From VXMO01 sp965205915 (GTDB lineage: Bacteria; Chloroflexota; Dehalococcoidia; UBA6926), in contig OZ242191.1 in the NCBI GenBank assembly GCA_965205915.1, positions 496,001-560,000 on the forward strand: a DNA stretch of 64,000 nt. The letters run 5' to 3'. Below are positions 17,553 to 26,550 of this stretch, in pieces. Below the pieces are notes generated by a model, which was not told the origin of the DNA, searched no databases, and saw nothing but the letters and a program-made list of their open reading frames with translations. The number at the start of each line of letters is the position of its first letter. The first letter of the stretch is position 1. A program made the position numbers and the translations under genes.

Positions 17553-17604
17553 CGGACGACGGCGGGAGTGACGGGTTGGGTAGGCCGCGCCACCCAGAAA
17601 GCAA

Positions 17605-17636
17605 GCTGGGGGGCGGGTCATGACCCGCCCCCCAGC
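17605..17636. terminator. Perfect 32-bp palindrome, likely terminator of the TPP-enzyme gene
   Basis: The half-site GCTGGGGGGCGGGTCA is followed immediately by its exact reverse complement, 20 bases past the stop of the gene ending at 17657. On the minus strand it is followed by TTGCTTTCTG, a weak T-rich stretch. Confidence 0.7.
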
Positions 17637-17656
17637 CGTTTCGCCAACGTGTCTAA

Positions 17657-19318
17657 CTACCCCTGCTTTGCCAGTTCGAGAGAACGCTCCATCATGTCCG
17701 GCGGCGGCGCGAATACCTGGAACGGGTTCGGCATGACGCCCAGCGGCACCTCAATGAGAGCCGGGGTCTCCGCCTTGAGGGCCTCCTCGACTTGTGTGGT
17801 CAGTTGCTCCGGCGTCTCCGCCCGCCTGCCCTGCGCGCCAAACGACTCCGCGAATTTCACAAAGTCCGGGTTGTGCAGGTCGGACGCGATGAGCCGGTGG
17901 TTGAACGCCGTGTCCTGGATGCGGCGCACGTTGCCGAACGCCCCATCGTTGAACACGACCGTCACGAGATTGATGCCGTATTTGACGGCAGTTGAAAGCT
18001 CCTGGGAGCCGTACATGAAACCGCCATCGCCGGAAATCGCCACGACGGGCCTGTCAGGATTCCCAACCTTGACGCCAAGCGCCGTGTTGAAGCCGTATCC
18101 CAGCGTGCCCTGATAGCCCGGGCCGATGTAACTGCGGGGCGAATAAACCGGGAAACCCTGGTTGGAGAAGTACCCGACTTGCGTGACTTCCGTCACGAAG
18201 ATGCCGTCCTCCGGCAGCGCCTTGCGGATCGCGCCGGCGAATTCGGTGACGGGCGACATGGCAGCCAACTTGGACTGCACCGTGGCGCGCGCGGCGGTCA
18301 TCTCATCGTCACGGGATTCGCGCGACTTGTTGTGGCGCGGCACACGGCGATTGAGGTCGGCTAGCGCGCCTTTTGCGTCTGCGACGACGCCGATGTCAGG
18401 CTTGGAGTTCCGGTCCAGCTCCGAATCGTCAATGTCAATGTGGATGATCGTCTGACCTTCATCCGTTGGATACGGACTGGGGCCGGGCAAGACGAACCGC
18501 GTGCCGACGGCCAGCACGACGTCCGCGTTGGGCAGCAGATCGTACGCAGCGATGGACGGCAGCGCGAGCGGGTGCCAATCCGACAGCGCGCCGCGACCGT
18601 TGGCGGAAATGATCACCGGAGCGCCCAGCATCTCAGCCAGTTCCTGCAACTCAGCCGATGACTCGCTGCTGATGATTCCGCCACCCACAAAGATGAGCGG
18701 GCGTTCGGCGTTGCCGAGCGCATGCGCCGCCTTTTCCAACTGATCCGGGTCGCCCTCGATGGAATGTGGCATCCCCGGCTCAAAGAACTCGACCTCTGCC
18801 TCCGTCATAAGAACATCGACGGGCACCTCGATCTCCACGGGTCGCGGCCTGCCGGAGTTCAGCTGGTAAATGGCTTCGCGCACCAGCCCGGGCACATCGG
18901 CGGTGTTCATAGCTCGACCCGCCCACTTGGTCACTGCATCGATGGTCTCCAGTTGGTTCTTGATCTCATGCAGCGCGCCACGGCCCTTGCCGAGGTGGTG
19001 CGTGGGAATCTGACCGGCGATGCACAGCACGCGGGAGTTGGTGGCATAGGCCGTCGAAAGCCCCGCCGCCGCGTTGAGAAGGCCGGGACCCGGCACGACG
19101 AGACACACGCCAATCTTTCCCGTGGAGCGAGCATAGCCATCCGCCATATATGACGTGCCCTGCTCATGCCGCGTATGTATCACGCGGATCGAGTCCTGTT
19201 CGTCATAGAGCGCGTCAAATGCCCAGTCGAGTTGAACGCCGGGCAGTCCGAAGATTACCTCCACGCCCTCGCGCTTGAGCGCCTGTACAAGAGCCTGTCC
19301 TCCGGTTAGACGCGGCAT
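17657..19318 (-). CDS. Thiamine-pyrophosphate enzyme, acetolactate synthase large-subunit-like
   Basis: A 553-residue three-domain TPP enzyme. The catalytic Glu52 lies in RHEQGTSYMADGYAR; the middle domain starts around residue 190 (AAHALGNAERPLIFVGGG); the TPP/Mg motif is GDGGFMYGSQELSTA running to VFNDGAFGN. The fold and motifs are those of acetolactate synthase, oxalyl-CoA decarboxylase and relatives. No ilvN or ilvC is adjacent, so classic branched-chain amino acid synthesis is not supported and the substrate is open. The start has a GGAGG site with good spacing. It lies 131 bp downstream of the polyamine genes on the same strand. Confidence 0.9.
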   Translation of the reverse strand: MPRLTGGQALVQALKREGVEVIFGLPGVQLDWAFDALYDEQDSIRVIHTRHEQGTSYMADGYARSTGKIGVCLVVPGPGLLNAAAGLSTAYATNSRVLCIAGQIPTHHLGKGRGALHEIKNQLETIDAVTKWAGRAMNTADVPGLVREAIYQLNSGRPRPVEIEVPVDVLMTEAEVEFFEPGMPHSIEGDPDQLEKAAHALGNAERPLIFVGGGIISSESSAELQELAEMLGAPVIISANGRGALSDWHPLALPSIAAYDLLPNADVVLAVGTRFVLPGPSPYPTDEGQTIIHIDIDDSELDRNSKPDIGVVADAKGALADLNRRVPRHNKSRESRDDEMTAARATVQSKLAAMSPVTEFAGAIRKALPEDGIFVTEVTQVGYFSNQGFPVYSPRSYIGPGYQGTLGYGFNTALGVKVGNPDRPVVAISGDGGFMYGSQELSTAVKYGINLVTVVFNDGAFGNVRRIQDTAFNHRLIASDLHNPDFVKFAESFGAQGRRAETPEQLTTQVEEALKAETPALIEVPLGVMPNPFQVFAPPPDMMERSLELAKQG

Positions 19319-19449
19319 AATTACCTACCTCCGGTTCGCCCTGTCGGCGGTTTCTCCTCATTAACGGTGAAACGATTATGCACCCTGCGAGAATCCCCCG
19401 TAATTGTGACTGCCATTATGACGCACAAGAAGTGACAACGCGTACCGCA

Positions 19450-20478
19450 TTACGGCACGAGAAGCGGGTGTTCCTCTGTCACGATCCACGTTTCTGCCGC
19501 CAACGCGTCGCGCAGCGGCTTTGGTAGCGAAAAGATACGGCGATGCGTGATGCCGTCAAAGTAACGGGGACTGCCGCTGATTCGCTCGGCAATGCGCGCG
19601 TCCACCTGCTCCGGCGTCAGCGTCGACGGGTTCTCTTCACCCTTTGACGCCAGCACAAAACTCCACGCCCCGCCGAAGTCCATGATCACCGGACTGTAGC
19701 CGGTCACGACCGGGTAGATTGTGCCCAGCGTGTGATGGAGGGCGGTGAATCCACGGACGAGGTCCGTCAACGCTTCCGGCTCGTGGGTATTCGCGTCCGT
19801 CGCGGGCCCTGCCGTCATGCCAGCGATGGCAGGGCCGGACTGCACGACAAGCGCGCCCTGCTCGGTCAGCTTATCCATCGCCATCCGATAAAACTCCTGC
19901 GTGTAGAGGCGGTAGGCGGGCCCCGCCTCCATCGGATCAACAAGGTCGAGGATCATCACGTCAAACGGCTGCTCGGCATTTTCCAGATAGGCCAGCGCGT
20001 CCTCGTGCCGCAGCTCCACGCGCGGATCGTCAAAAGCTCCCTGGTGCCATGTGGGCAGGTGTTCCTTGCAGAGGTTCACGACTTCCTCATCAAGGTCCAC
20101 CATCACGACGCTCTCAACTGACCGATGCCTCAGCACCTCGCGCAGCGTCGCGCCCTCGCCACCGCCGCCGATGAACACGCGGCGCGGTGCAGGATGGTGG
20201 AGCATGACGGGATGTACGAGCGCCTCATGGTACACATACTCATCCGACTGGCTGGATTGCGTCTTGCCATCGAGGCGCAGCACGCGGCCGAACGTCTCAG
20301 TGTCGAAAATCTCGACCTGCTGGTACTTTGTGTGGCCGGTGTAGACGACGTCGCGAATGCGCGTCAGTTGATGCAGATCAGGAGTGACGGCCTCGGTTGC
20401 CCATTCCCCGGCTGAGTACGGGTGCTCGGCGGCGCCGTCCGCGCCGCCGACCGTGGGCGGATCAGGCGCCTGAGACAC
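19450..20478 (-). CDS. Aminopropyltransferase, thermospermine synthase (ACL5)-like
   Basis: A 342-residue spermidine-synthase-fold enzyme that transfers an aminopropyl group from decarboxylated SAM to a polyamine. The SAM-binding motif is GGGEGATLREVL, followed by VMVDLDEEVV. Two segments resemble ACL5-type thermospermine synthases rather than SpeE: LDGKTQSSQSDEYVYHE, where SpeE usually has LDGVVQLTERDE, and DPMEAGPAYRLYTQEFY. This comparison is from remembered family patterns. It starts with GTG at 20478, overlapping the end of speD by 17 bp, so the two are translationally coupled. Confidence 0.88.
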   Translation of the reverse strand: MSQAPDPPTVGGADGAAEHPYSAGEWATEAVTPDLHQLTRIRDVVYTGHTKYQQVEIFDTETFGRVLRLDGKTQSSQSDEYVYHEALVHPVMLHHPAPRRVFIGGGGEGATLREVLRHRSVESVVMVDLDEEVVNLCKEHLPTWHQGAFDDPRVELRHEDALAYLENAEQPFDVMILDLVDPMEAGPAYRLYTQEFYRMAMDKLTEQGALVVQSGPAIAGMTAGPATDANTHEPEALTDLVRGFTALHHTLGTIYPVVTGYSPVIMDFGGAWSFVLASKGEENPSTLTPEQVDARIAERISGSPRYFDGITHRRIFSLPKPLRDALAAETWIVTEEHPLLVP

Positions 20479-20875
20479 CGGCGAAATCGAGCTCCGCGCG
20501 GGTCACGGCGCGGGCAGATGGGTCAAACTGACCACGCTTGAGCATGACAACCGACCGATCCTGTGAACCGAAAGCGTCTGCGATGTGCTGGGTGGCCTCT
20601 TCGAGGCGGGACGTGTCGCCGCAGGTGAAGATATCGACGGCGGCGTAGCCGTGTTCAGGCCACGTGTGAATACAGATGTGGGATTCGGCGATGATGACGA
20701 CGCCGGTTACGCCCTGGGGGCTGAACTGGTGAAAAGCGTGTCCGATGATCGTTGCGCCGATGCGTTTCGCAGTGTCAATAAGCGTGGATTCAACGGTTCC
20801 CAGATCGTCCAGCGCATTGGCGTTGCAATCACGGAGTTCCACCAGCACGTGCGTCCCTAGAGCATTCAATCTCAC
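20462..20875 (-). CDS. speD: S-adenosylmethionine decarboxylase proenzyme
   Basis: Provides decarboxylated SAM, the aminopropyl donor for the downstream synthase. It is a prokaryotic-type, self-cleaving, pyruvoyl-dependent enzyme of 137 residues. The processing site is Glu64-Ser65 in IIAESHICIHTWPE, with the CGD motif (FTCGDTSRLEEA) further on. The GTG at 20875 gives MRLNALGTHVLVEL, which matches the family N-terminus and has a GGGGG stretch upstream; the frame could start at a TTG at 20890 but without a ribosome site. First gene of the polyamine operon. Confidence 0.94.
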   Translation of the reverse strand: MRLNALGTHVLVELRDCNANALDDLGTVESTLIDTAKRIGATIIGHAFHQFSPQGVTGVVIIAESHICIHTWPEHGYAAVDIFTCGDTSRLEEATQHIADAFGSQDRSVVMLKRGQFDPSARAVTRAELDFAGVSGA

Positions 20876-20909
20876 CTGCCCCCATATCAAGATTTTGAGC
20901 GCAAGCGAT

Positions 20910-20939
20910 ATTATACGGGCGGCGTTCGGGCCTAAGCAA
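20910..20939 (-). promoter_or_regulatory. Probable promoter of speD operon
   Basis: On the minus strand TTGCTT (20939-20934) is followed after 18 bases by a perfect TATAAT (20915-20910), about 35 bases before the GTG start of speD. The -35 hexamer equals that of the two promoters upstream of the acyl-CoA dehydrogenase and CoA-transferase genes. Confidence 0.65.
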
Positions 20940-20973
20940 TAGGACGGGCGGCGCGGGAAGAGCCGCCTCGACG

Positions 20974-21363
20974 CTAAGCAGAGCTGTTGGTTACTGCGGC
21001 AAGCGACTGGTCGAACGTCTTGAGTTGTGTGACACCACGCCGCTGACAGCTTGCCAAGTAGCAGAGGTCCCTTGCCTGAAGACGAGGATACCGTTCACTT
21101 AGAACGCGAGCCAACTCGACGTCCTCTTGTTCCAGCGGCCAGACTGCGATGAAGAACCTCGAAACGTGTTCCAGCGCTTTGTCGAAATCGCCCAACCTGC
21201 CAACTGGTAAATACGAATGAGCTAACTCCTGCAGCACTTCAGCAGATGTTACGAGTTCAGTACGGCCTACGAGAGACTCTGCAAAGAATCGCCGGGCGGC
21301 GGGTTGCAATGGATGGGGTCCACCCACCGCATACATGAAGACGTTTGAGTCAACGAAAATCAC
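20974..21363 (-). CDS. PIN-domain toxin (VapC-like)
   Basis: A 129-residue PIN-domain ribonuclease. Acidic site residues are visible in FVDSNVFMYA (Asp5), SAEVLQELAH (Glu), ARDLCYLASC (Asp) and KTFDQSLAAV (Asp). Toxins of this type cleave specific RNAs, often tRNAs. It starts with GTG overlapping the antitoxin stop (GTGA, 21360-21363). The pairing, order and overlap are those of a type II VapBC module. Confidence 0.9.
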   Translation of the reverse strand: MIFVDSNVFMYAVGGPHPLQPAARRFFAESLVGRTELVTSAEVLQELAHSYLPVGRLGDFDKALEHVSRFFIAVWPLEQEDVELARVLSERYPRLQARDLCYLASCQRRGVTQLKTFDQSLAAVTNSSA

Positions 21364-21707
21364 GGCTTACCGGGAGGGGCGTTCCAGTCGACGGTATCCC
21401 AGTCGATGTCCGGCATACTGTTCCGAGCGGCGTCCAGCACACTCTTCCGCGGTGTGTTGATCACTCGCTTGTGCTCTTCCCAATCGGGCTCCGGACCGAG
21501 TCCTTCTGCTTCGTGACGCGCGTCAATTCTCTTGTAGAAATCTTCAAGTTCCTCCACGGACTCAAACGGCCGCCGATCTTGCTGTTTCTCCAGCTTTTCG
21601 CGCGCCGCCGTCCGCAGCCATGCGCTCAGGGACAGACCTTCTTTCTTCGCCTGCTGGACGAATTTGGCGCGATCCTCATCCGGAATGACCAATTGAACTC
21701 TTGCCAT
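21360..21707 (-). CDS. Ribbon-helix-helix antitoxin of the VapC-like toxin
   Basis: A 115-residue protein. The first 45 residues (VQLVIPDEDRAKFVQQA, then GLSLSAWLRTAAREKLEK) look like a ribbon-helix-helix DNA-binding domain; the rest is acidic and probably the disordered toxin-wrapping tail (WDTVDWNAPPGKP). It is preceded by a GGTGGAG ribosome site and by an imperfect inverted repeat at 21723-21750, the likely autoregulatory operator. It overlaps the toxin start by 4 bases. Confidence 0.82.
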   Translation of the reverse strand: MARVQLVIPDEDRAKFVQQAKKEGLSLSAWLRTAAREKLEKQQDRRPFESVEELEDFYKRIDARHEAEGLGPEPDWEEHKRVINTPRKSVLDAARNSMPDIDWDTVDWNAPPGKP

Positions 21708-21722
21708 GAGACTCCACCTACC

Positions 21723-21750
21723 TGTAACAGTGTTGTGTAATCACGTTACA
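21723..21750. promoter_or_regulatory. Inverted repeat, probable operator of the VapBC-like operon
   Basis: TGTAAC and GTTACA half-sites are separated by 16 bases, 16-43 bases upstream of the antitoxin start. Type II antitoxins commonly bind such repeats over their own promoter. The assignment is by position only. Confidence 0.5.
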
Positions 21751-22032
21751 CACGCTCACGAGTCGAGTCAAAGATGACCTCGTGACACAGAACTGTGCCT
21801 ACGCCTTTCATTTGCGCTTCGAACAAGTCCACGCGCCCGGGGCTGACCTGGCCTCGCGAACACCTCTCCACACACACGGCGACTAGCGGAAATCGTAGTA
21901 CCTGTCGCCGAATCACAAAATGTACCTACGGTTGAGAGATACAAATAGACCTATACAAGTAAGGATCGCAAACATACCCTTTAGAGTCTCTTTATTCCCA
22001 TGTCGTAGCTACGTTAGGAGGATTCTTCCGAT
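21751..22032. other. Intergenic region between the VapBC-like operon and the Fn3 protein gene
   Basis: No gene is seen. The last 130 bases are AT-rich compared with the surroundings and probably hold the promoter of the gene at 22033, but no convincing -35/-10 pair with normal spacing was found. Confidence 0.4.
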
Positions 22033-24732
22033 TTGAACTATCAGACAAGCCCAACAGGGAACACGGACTCCGCATCGGACCGCTTGCGTCAGAGGGCGCC
22101 CGGTCTCAGCGGAATGTTTCTCAAACCCGTCGGATTTGCGGTGATGTTCGTTCTTCTCGCCTTGCTGGCGAATTTCCTCTTCGCATCGCAATCGCTTCAT
22201 GCTCAAAACACAGTTCCCGGAGCAGTAGGAACGTTTGCCGCGCAAGCCAAACACGAGCGCGTCACCCTTACGTGGGTGGCCCCGACAGTCGATGGCGGTT
22301 CGACCATCACCGGCTACAGCGTTCAGTACCGGCTTTCGACCGCGGCAGCATTTACGACCGCTACCCACACCGGAACAGCAGTAACGAACACGATCACCGG
22401 CCTAACCAACGATAGCGAGTACACATTTCAGGTGGCGGCAATCAACGCCCAGGGCACCGGAGGATACGAGACGATAACGTCAACGCCCACCGGGCTCGTC
22501 CTAGGCCTGAACTTCATCTACACGGATTCGTACCAATTTTCAGGTACCGACCTGATTTTCGACGTAGGAGAGCGGTTCACCTTTGAACTCACCAGTTCCT
22601 ATCGGGTTCAGCCTTACAAGCGCACATCGGCTACCATGGCCACCAATGTCGTCCCCCGCACGGAAAGGGAGGCAAACTACAAAATCGATTTTGATTTGGG
22701 CGGAAGCGCAAAGCAGGCAGAGTTCTGCTGCAACCCTGCGCCCTCGAGCGCTCGGAAGTTCCAGTTTGTTTACGAGGTTCAGGCCGGAGATACGGACATA
22801 GACGGCATTACGGTCGCAGCCAACAGCTTGACGTTCAACACGCACGCTTCACCGACGGATGCAAATCCGTCATACAACTTCGTCGATCCTGACCTTCAGG
22901 ACATAACGGACGTGACGCATGACGAAATCCGGCTCGATGGCATCAATGACACTCTTGTTCTTATAAATCCGCCCACCCCTGCCCCGTCTCGCAATCTCTC
23001 CACGAAGGAGGTCGGCAACGGCTATGTGGTCGTGGCGTGGGACGGGCCCGATCCCACCCTCGAACAGATCAATGCCGAAGGCGGGTTTGAGTATTCCATT
23101 GATATTGTCGGTTCCACTGCGACGCCCGCTTGGGTAGCGGTACCGGGCGGGGCGGCTGCCACGGAAGTCCGGATCGATCAGCTGTCAAATGGTGATCCGA
23201 TAGTGAACGACAGCGAATATACAGTCCAGATTCGAACGGTCAATCGCTGGACAGGCCTGTTCAAGACATTTGACAACCTTGCCCCCTCAACCAGGACCGT
23301 GTCGAGGGCCGGCGCCGGTGTGTCGGTCAATGCAATCCCGGTCGCAGAGGAGCCCTCGCCACCGCTGAGTGTTAGCGCCGCCGGTGGCGCTATGCAGGTC
23401 ACGCTCTCATGGACCTCGCCCACGGATGACGGTGGAGACCCGTCGCTGACCTATGAGTACCAGATCAGAGAACAGGGCCAGAATTACGATGCAACATGGA
23501 CTTCGACTGCCGATTCGGATGGCGACCCGCTGAGCCATGTGGTCGCGGGTTTGGATGTTTGCAAGACATACCTGTTCAGAATGCGCGCAACTAACTCCGT
23601 GGGGAACAGCGGATTTTCGAACGAGGCCACGGCGGACATCGACTGTCCAATCGGCGCGGTCCAGAATCTCAGGTTGACGGCAGGGGATATGGTACTGGCG
23701 GTAAGCTGGTCGGCCCCCACCGAGGGCGTGAACCTGGTGGACACCTACTCAGTTCAGTACCGCCTGTCACCGGCCGCATTCGTCGAATGGCCCCACAGTG
23801 GAACCGGGACAACCGCAACCATCACCGGGGTGAGCAACGGCGCCGTATACACAATCCGTGTGGCGGGTAAGACTGCCCAGGGGGGAATCGGCCCGTACGC
23901 AGAGATGATGGCCCGGCCGCTCGCCCCAACACCAACACCAAGGCCCACTCGCACTCCCATTCCCACTTCCACTCCGACTCCGACTCCCATTCCCGAGACA
24001 AGATCGGGGCGGGAAGCCGAACCTTCGAGGAATGCCCCCTCGTTTACGGAGGGTTACTACACCGAACGATTTGTCCTGATCTCCGCGCAGAGTGGAAGCC
24101 CTGTGGGAGAGCCGCTCAGGGTGGTCGACCCCAATGACAGCGATTTCACATTCTCCGTGCCCCCGATTGGTGATGATTATTCGCTCTTCTCGGTTGATGA
24201 GCGTACCGGACAGCTTCGGTTGCGAAGCCCATTGACCCAGCAGGATCAACAGGAATTCCTGGTCTGGGTGCGAGTTGTTGATGCCACCGGCGAAGACGAT
24301 CTCGTTGGCGTGACTGTCATAACCGGCAGCCAACTGCCACCAACTCCAACGCCGCGCCCAACCGTAACGCCAACACCGCTTCCAACGTCGACACCCACTC
24401 CGACGCCATCGCCCACGGCCACGGTCACGGTCACCGAGGTTCCCTCGCCGACACCGCCTCCTACGCCAACCCTGACGCCAACGCCAACACCAACATCGAC
24501 GCCAACGCCGGAGCCAACATCGACGCCTGCAATCGCGGCGACAGCGCCGCCAACGGCAACGCCGCCCACATCGGTCCCAATATCGCTACCACCTCAAACA
24601 CCGGAACCGGAGCAAGACGACGGACTATTCGGTCTGGGTGGTTGGACATGGCCACTGATGTCGCTGCTCGCGATTCTCGTGGTATTCGATGGCCTCCTCA
24701 TCCTGCGAATGCGGCGTCGCGGGCGGCGGTGA
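22033..24732 (+). CDS. Secreted fibronectin type III protein with Thr-Pro linkers and C-terminal anchor
   Basis: An 899-residue surface protein. A signal peptide (VMFVLLALLANFLFASQSLHA, ending near residue 58) precedes Fn3 domains that start GAVGTFAAQAKHERVTLTWVAP, PSPPLSVSAAGGAMQVTLSW and GAVQNLRLTAGDMVLAVSW. A fourth region (SFTEGYYTERFVLISAQSGSPVGEPL) looks cadherin-like. Long runs of Thr-Pro/Ser-Pro separate the domains, and a C-terminal hydrophobic helix (WPLMSLLAILVVFDGLLIL) ends in RMRRRGRR, a membrane anchor. It starts with TTG, with AGGAGG 11 bases upstream. A strong terminator follows. The function is probably adhesion or substrate binding at the cell surface. Confidence 0.87.
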   Translation: MNYQTSPTGNTDSASDRLRQRAPGLSGMFLKPVGFAVMFVLLALLANFLFASQSLHAQNTVPGAVGTFAAQAKHERVTLTWVAPTVDGGSTITGYSVQYRLSTAAAFTTATHTGTAVTNTITGLTNDSEYTFQVAAINAQGTGGYETITSTPTGLVLGLNFIYTDSYQFSGTDLIFDVGERFTFELTSSYRVQPYKRTSATMATNVVPRTEREANYKIDFDLGGSAKQAEFCCNPAPSSARKFQFVYEVQAGDTDIDGITVAANSLTFNTHASPTDANPSYNFVDPDLQDITDVTHDEIRLDGINDTLVLINPPTPAPSRNLSTKEVGNGYVVVAWDGPDPTLEQINAEGGFEYSIDIVGSTATPAWVAVPGGAAATEVRIDQLSNGDPIVNDSEYTVQIRTVNRWTGLFKTFDNLAPSTRTVSRAGAGVSVNAIPVAEEPSPPLSVSAAGGAMQVTLSWTSPTDDGGDPSLTYEYQIREQGQNYDATWTSTADSDGDPLSHVVAGLDVCKTYLFRMRATNSVGNSGFSNEATADIDCPIGAVQNLRLTAGDMVLAVSWSAPTEGVNLVDTYSVQYRLSPAAFVEWPHSGTGTTATITGVSNGAVYTIRVAGKTAQGGIGPYAEMMARPLAPTPTPRPTRTPIPTSTPTPTPIPETRSGREAEPSRNAPSFTEGYYTERFVLISAQSGSPVGEPLRVVDPNDSDFTFSVPPIGDDYSLFSVDERTGQLRLRSPLTQQDQQEFLVWVRVVDATGEDDLVGVTVITGSQLPPTPTPRPTVTPTPLPTSTPTPTPSPTATVTVTEVPSPTPPPTPTLTPTPTPTSTPTPEPTSTPAIAATAPPTATPPTSVPISLPPQTPEPEQDDGLFGLGGWTWPLMSLLAILVVFDGLLILRMRRRGRR

Positions 24733-24762
24733 TTGGCAGACGCACAGAACGCCCAACAAGAT

Positions 24763-24800
24763 CGCGGCGGGACGGCTGTCCGTCCCGCCGCGTCTCTTTG
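24763..24800 (+). terminator. Rho-independent terminator after the Fn3 protein gene
   Basis: A 13-bp perfect stem (24763-24775 with 24780-24792, arm CGCGGCGGGACGG) with a 4-base loop is followed by TCTCTTT, 30 bases after the stop codon. The hairpin-plus-TCTTT form recurs after the other two secreted-protein genes. Confidence 0.85.
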
Positions 24801-24960
24801 GCACTTTCCCCTACCCGAGGGAAGCGCCTTTCTCCCAACCATCCTTTATGCGCGGGGGGATGATTGAAGGAGAAGGAGGAGTGAGACCACTTTAGCGAAC
24901 GCCCGTTCGTTTGTCAACCCTTTTTGGAAAGCCTGTTCCATTTTGCTCCGGCGCGGGGTC
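24801..24960. other. Intergenic region with no gene seen
   Basis: This stretch lies between the terminator and the promoter of the acyl-CoA dehydrogenase gene. Short open frames cross it but none has a ribosome site or a recognisable product. It includes a short interspersed stretch, AACGCCCGTTCGTTTG. Confidence 0.4.
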
Positions 24961-24989
24961 TTGCTTGCGCGACATAAACGGGGGATAGT
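24961..24989 (+). promoter_or_regulatory. Promoter of the acyl-CoA dehydrogenase gene at 25051
   Basis: TTGCTT and GATAGT are separated by exactly 17 bases. The spacer contains GACATAAAC. The same arrangement with the same spacer core recurs at 26522-26550 before the CoA-transferase gene, which makes both more credible and hints at a shared regulator. Confidence 0.65.
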
Positions 24990-25050
24990 AGCAGCGCGTA
25001 GGGTGCCCGCCCGCAGCACCGGCGCACCGTGGAGAGAGGACGGAACCGTC

Positions 25051-26241
25051 ATGGATTTCAGCTATCCCGAGCAGGATGTTGCGCTTCGTCGAGAAGTGCG
25101 CGAATTCGTGGAGGCCAATTGGAACTCCCCCTACGAATCCCATATCAACTCCGTCTATTCCTATGACGTCGATAGTGAGGAAGACGAGGTTCTGTTCCAG
25201 GAATTCACGCGAAAGCTGGCCGCCAAAGGCTGGTACACCATGCACTGGCCCAAGGAGCACGGCGGGCAGGCCGTTCCCTTCACAACGCAGATCGCCTACC
25301 GCGAGGAGATGGCCTATCGCGGCGCGCCCATCGCCGCGCCCAACTTTGAAGCGCCCATGCTCATGTTCCACGGGCAGCCCTGGCAGAAGGAGTTCTTCCT
25401 GCCAAAGATTGCCAGCGGCGAACTCATATCATGGTCGCAGGGCTTTAGCGAGCCCAATGCGGGCGCGGACCTGGCAAACCTCCAGACCCGCGCCGTGCGC
25501 GACGGTGATGATTGGGTCGTGACCGGCCAGAAAATCTGGAACAGCCAGGGGCATCACCCGTGGGTCGATTGGGGTCACTACCTGGTGCGGACGGATCCGG
25601 ACGCGCCGAAACACCGCGGGATTTCGTATCTGATTATCGACATGAACACGCCGGGCGTCGTGAAACGGCCATTGGTCGATGCGTTGGGGCGGCGGCGATG
25701 GAGCGAGATTTTCCTCGACAACGTCCGTGTGCCCTCCCGCAACGTGATCGGCGAAGAAAATCGCGGTTGGTACGCGGCCATGACGACGCTCTCCTTTGAA
25801 CGCTCGCAGATTGAAGCGCCCGCGCGGCGGTTGCGCGACCTTGAGCGGTTTGTTGAGTACGCGCGCGAGGCCCGCATCGGCGACGGCCGGCTCATTGACG
25901 GAGCGCAGGCGCGGCACACGCTTGCCGACGCCCGCATTCTCATCGAAACCGGCCGGATGCTCGCCTGGCATGTCGCGTGGATCCAGAGCAAGGGAGAGGT
26001 TCCCCAGATGGAAGCAGCGTTCTCCAAGCTGTACCACGATGAGATGACGGCCCGCGTGTATGAAATTCTGGCACGAATATTGGGGCAGGACGCTGCGATG
26101 ACAGTCGGCGAGCCACGCGCGCCGCTTGGCGGATACCCCGCTGTGAACGCGTACCTGAGCTGGATGAACCGATTTGCCGGCGGCGGGCGGGAGATTCAAT
26201 CGAATATCATCGCGCAGAGGGGGCTGGGGCTGCCGCGATAG
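25051..26241 (+). CDS. Acyl-CoA dehydrogenase
   Basis: A flavoprotein of 396 residues that introduces a double bond alpha-beta to an acyl-CoA thioester. The FAD/substrate region is SQGFSEPNAGADLANLQTRA then VVTGQKIWNSQG, and the C-terminal helix bundle ends NRFAGGGREIQSNIIAQRGLGLPR. The ATG at 25051 follows GGAGAGAGGA and matches the start of the paralogue at 33594 (MDF); the open frame upstream is ignored. The 33594 gene has the same length and the same landmarks throughout. The substrate is unknown; similar enzymes act on steroid or branched side chains. Confidence 0.94.
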   Translation: MDFSYPEQDVALRREVREFVEANWNSPYESHINSVYSYDVDSEEDEVLFQEFTRKLAAKGWYTMHWPKEHGGQAVPFTTQIAYREEMAYRGAPIAAPNFEAPMLMFHGQPWQKEFFLPKIASGELISWSQGFSEPNAGADLANLQTRAVRDGDDWVVTGQKIWNSQGHHPWVDWGHYLVRTDPDAPKHRGISYLIIDMNTPGVVKRPLVDALGRRRWSEIFLDNVRVPSRNVIGEENRGWYAAMTTLSFERSQIEAPARRLRDLERFVEYAREARIGDGRLIDGAQARHTLADARILIETGRMLAWHVAWIQSKGEVPQMEAAFSKLYHDEMTARVYEILARILGQDAAMTVGEPRAPLGGYPAVNAYLSWMNRFAGGGREIQSNIIAQRGLGLPR

Positions 26242-26521
26242 GACTTCAGACCCCTCACCCTAACCCTCTCCCCGTGGGAGAGGGGATTGTCAGGCTGGGG
26301 ATGGGGGTTCGGTCAGCAAATGCGCGCCAGATTCTGGCCGGACGGCCAGAAGGACGGGCCGGGGAGACGGGGGCTGGGAACGTGGCCCCCCGCCTTCGCG
26401 GGGGATTCGGACTGTTCGCGGGGGATTGGGATTGTTCGCGGGGGATTGGGATTGTTCGCGGGGGATTCGGACGGGGGGCGTGGCCTCGGCTTACCCACGC
26501 TAGCCCGGCATCGCGCAGCCC
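26242..26521. repeat. Intergenic repeats: palindrome and 20-bp tandem array
   Basis: A palindrome with ATTCTGGCC and GGCCAGAA arms lies near 26331-26351. At 26395-26474 there are four copies of a 20-bp unit (TTCGCGGGGGATT followed by CGGACTG or GGGATTG). No gene is seen. Confidence 0.75.
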
Positions 26522-26550
26522 TTGCTTGCAAGACATAAACAAGCGATAGT
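26522..26550 (+). promoter_or_regulatory. Promoter of the CoA-transferase gene at 26572
   Basis: TTGCTT, a 17-base spacer containing GACATAAAC, then GATAGT; it is almost the same as the element at 24961-24989. Transcription would start about 15 bases before the ATG. Confidence 0.65.

Noticed and set aside
19450..20478. Calling the aminopropyltransferase speE outright
   Set aside because: The substrate-binding motifs look ACL5-like, so the gene symbol was left empty.
22540..24569. Minus-strand frames rich in Val-Gly in the Fn3 gene
   Set aside because: They are the antisense of Thr-Pro codon runs.
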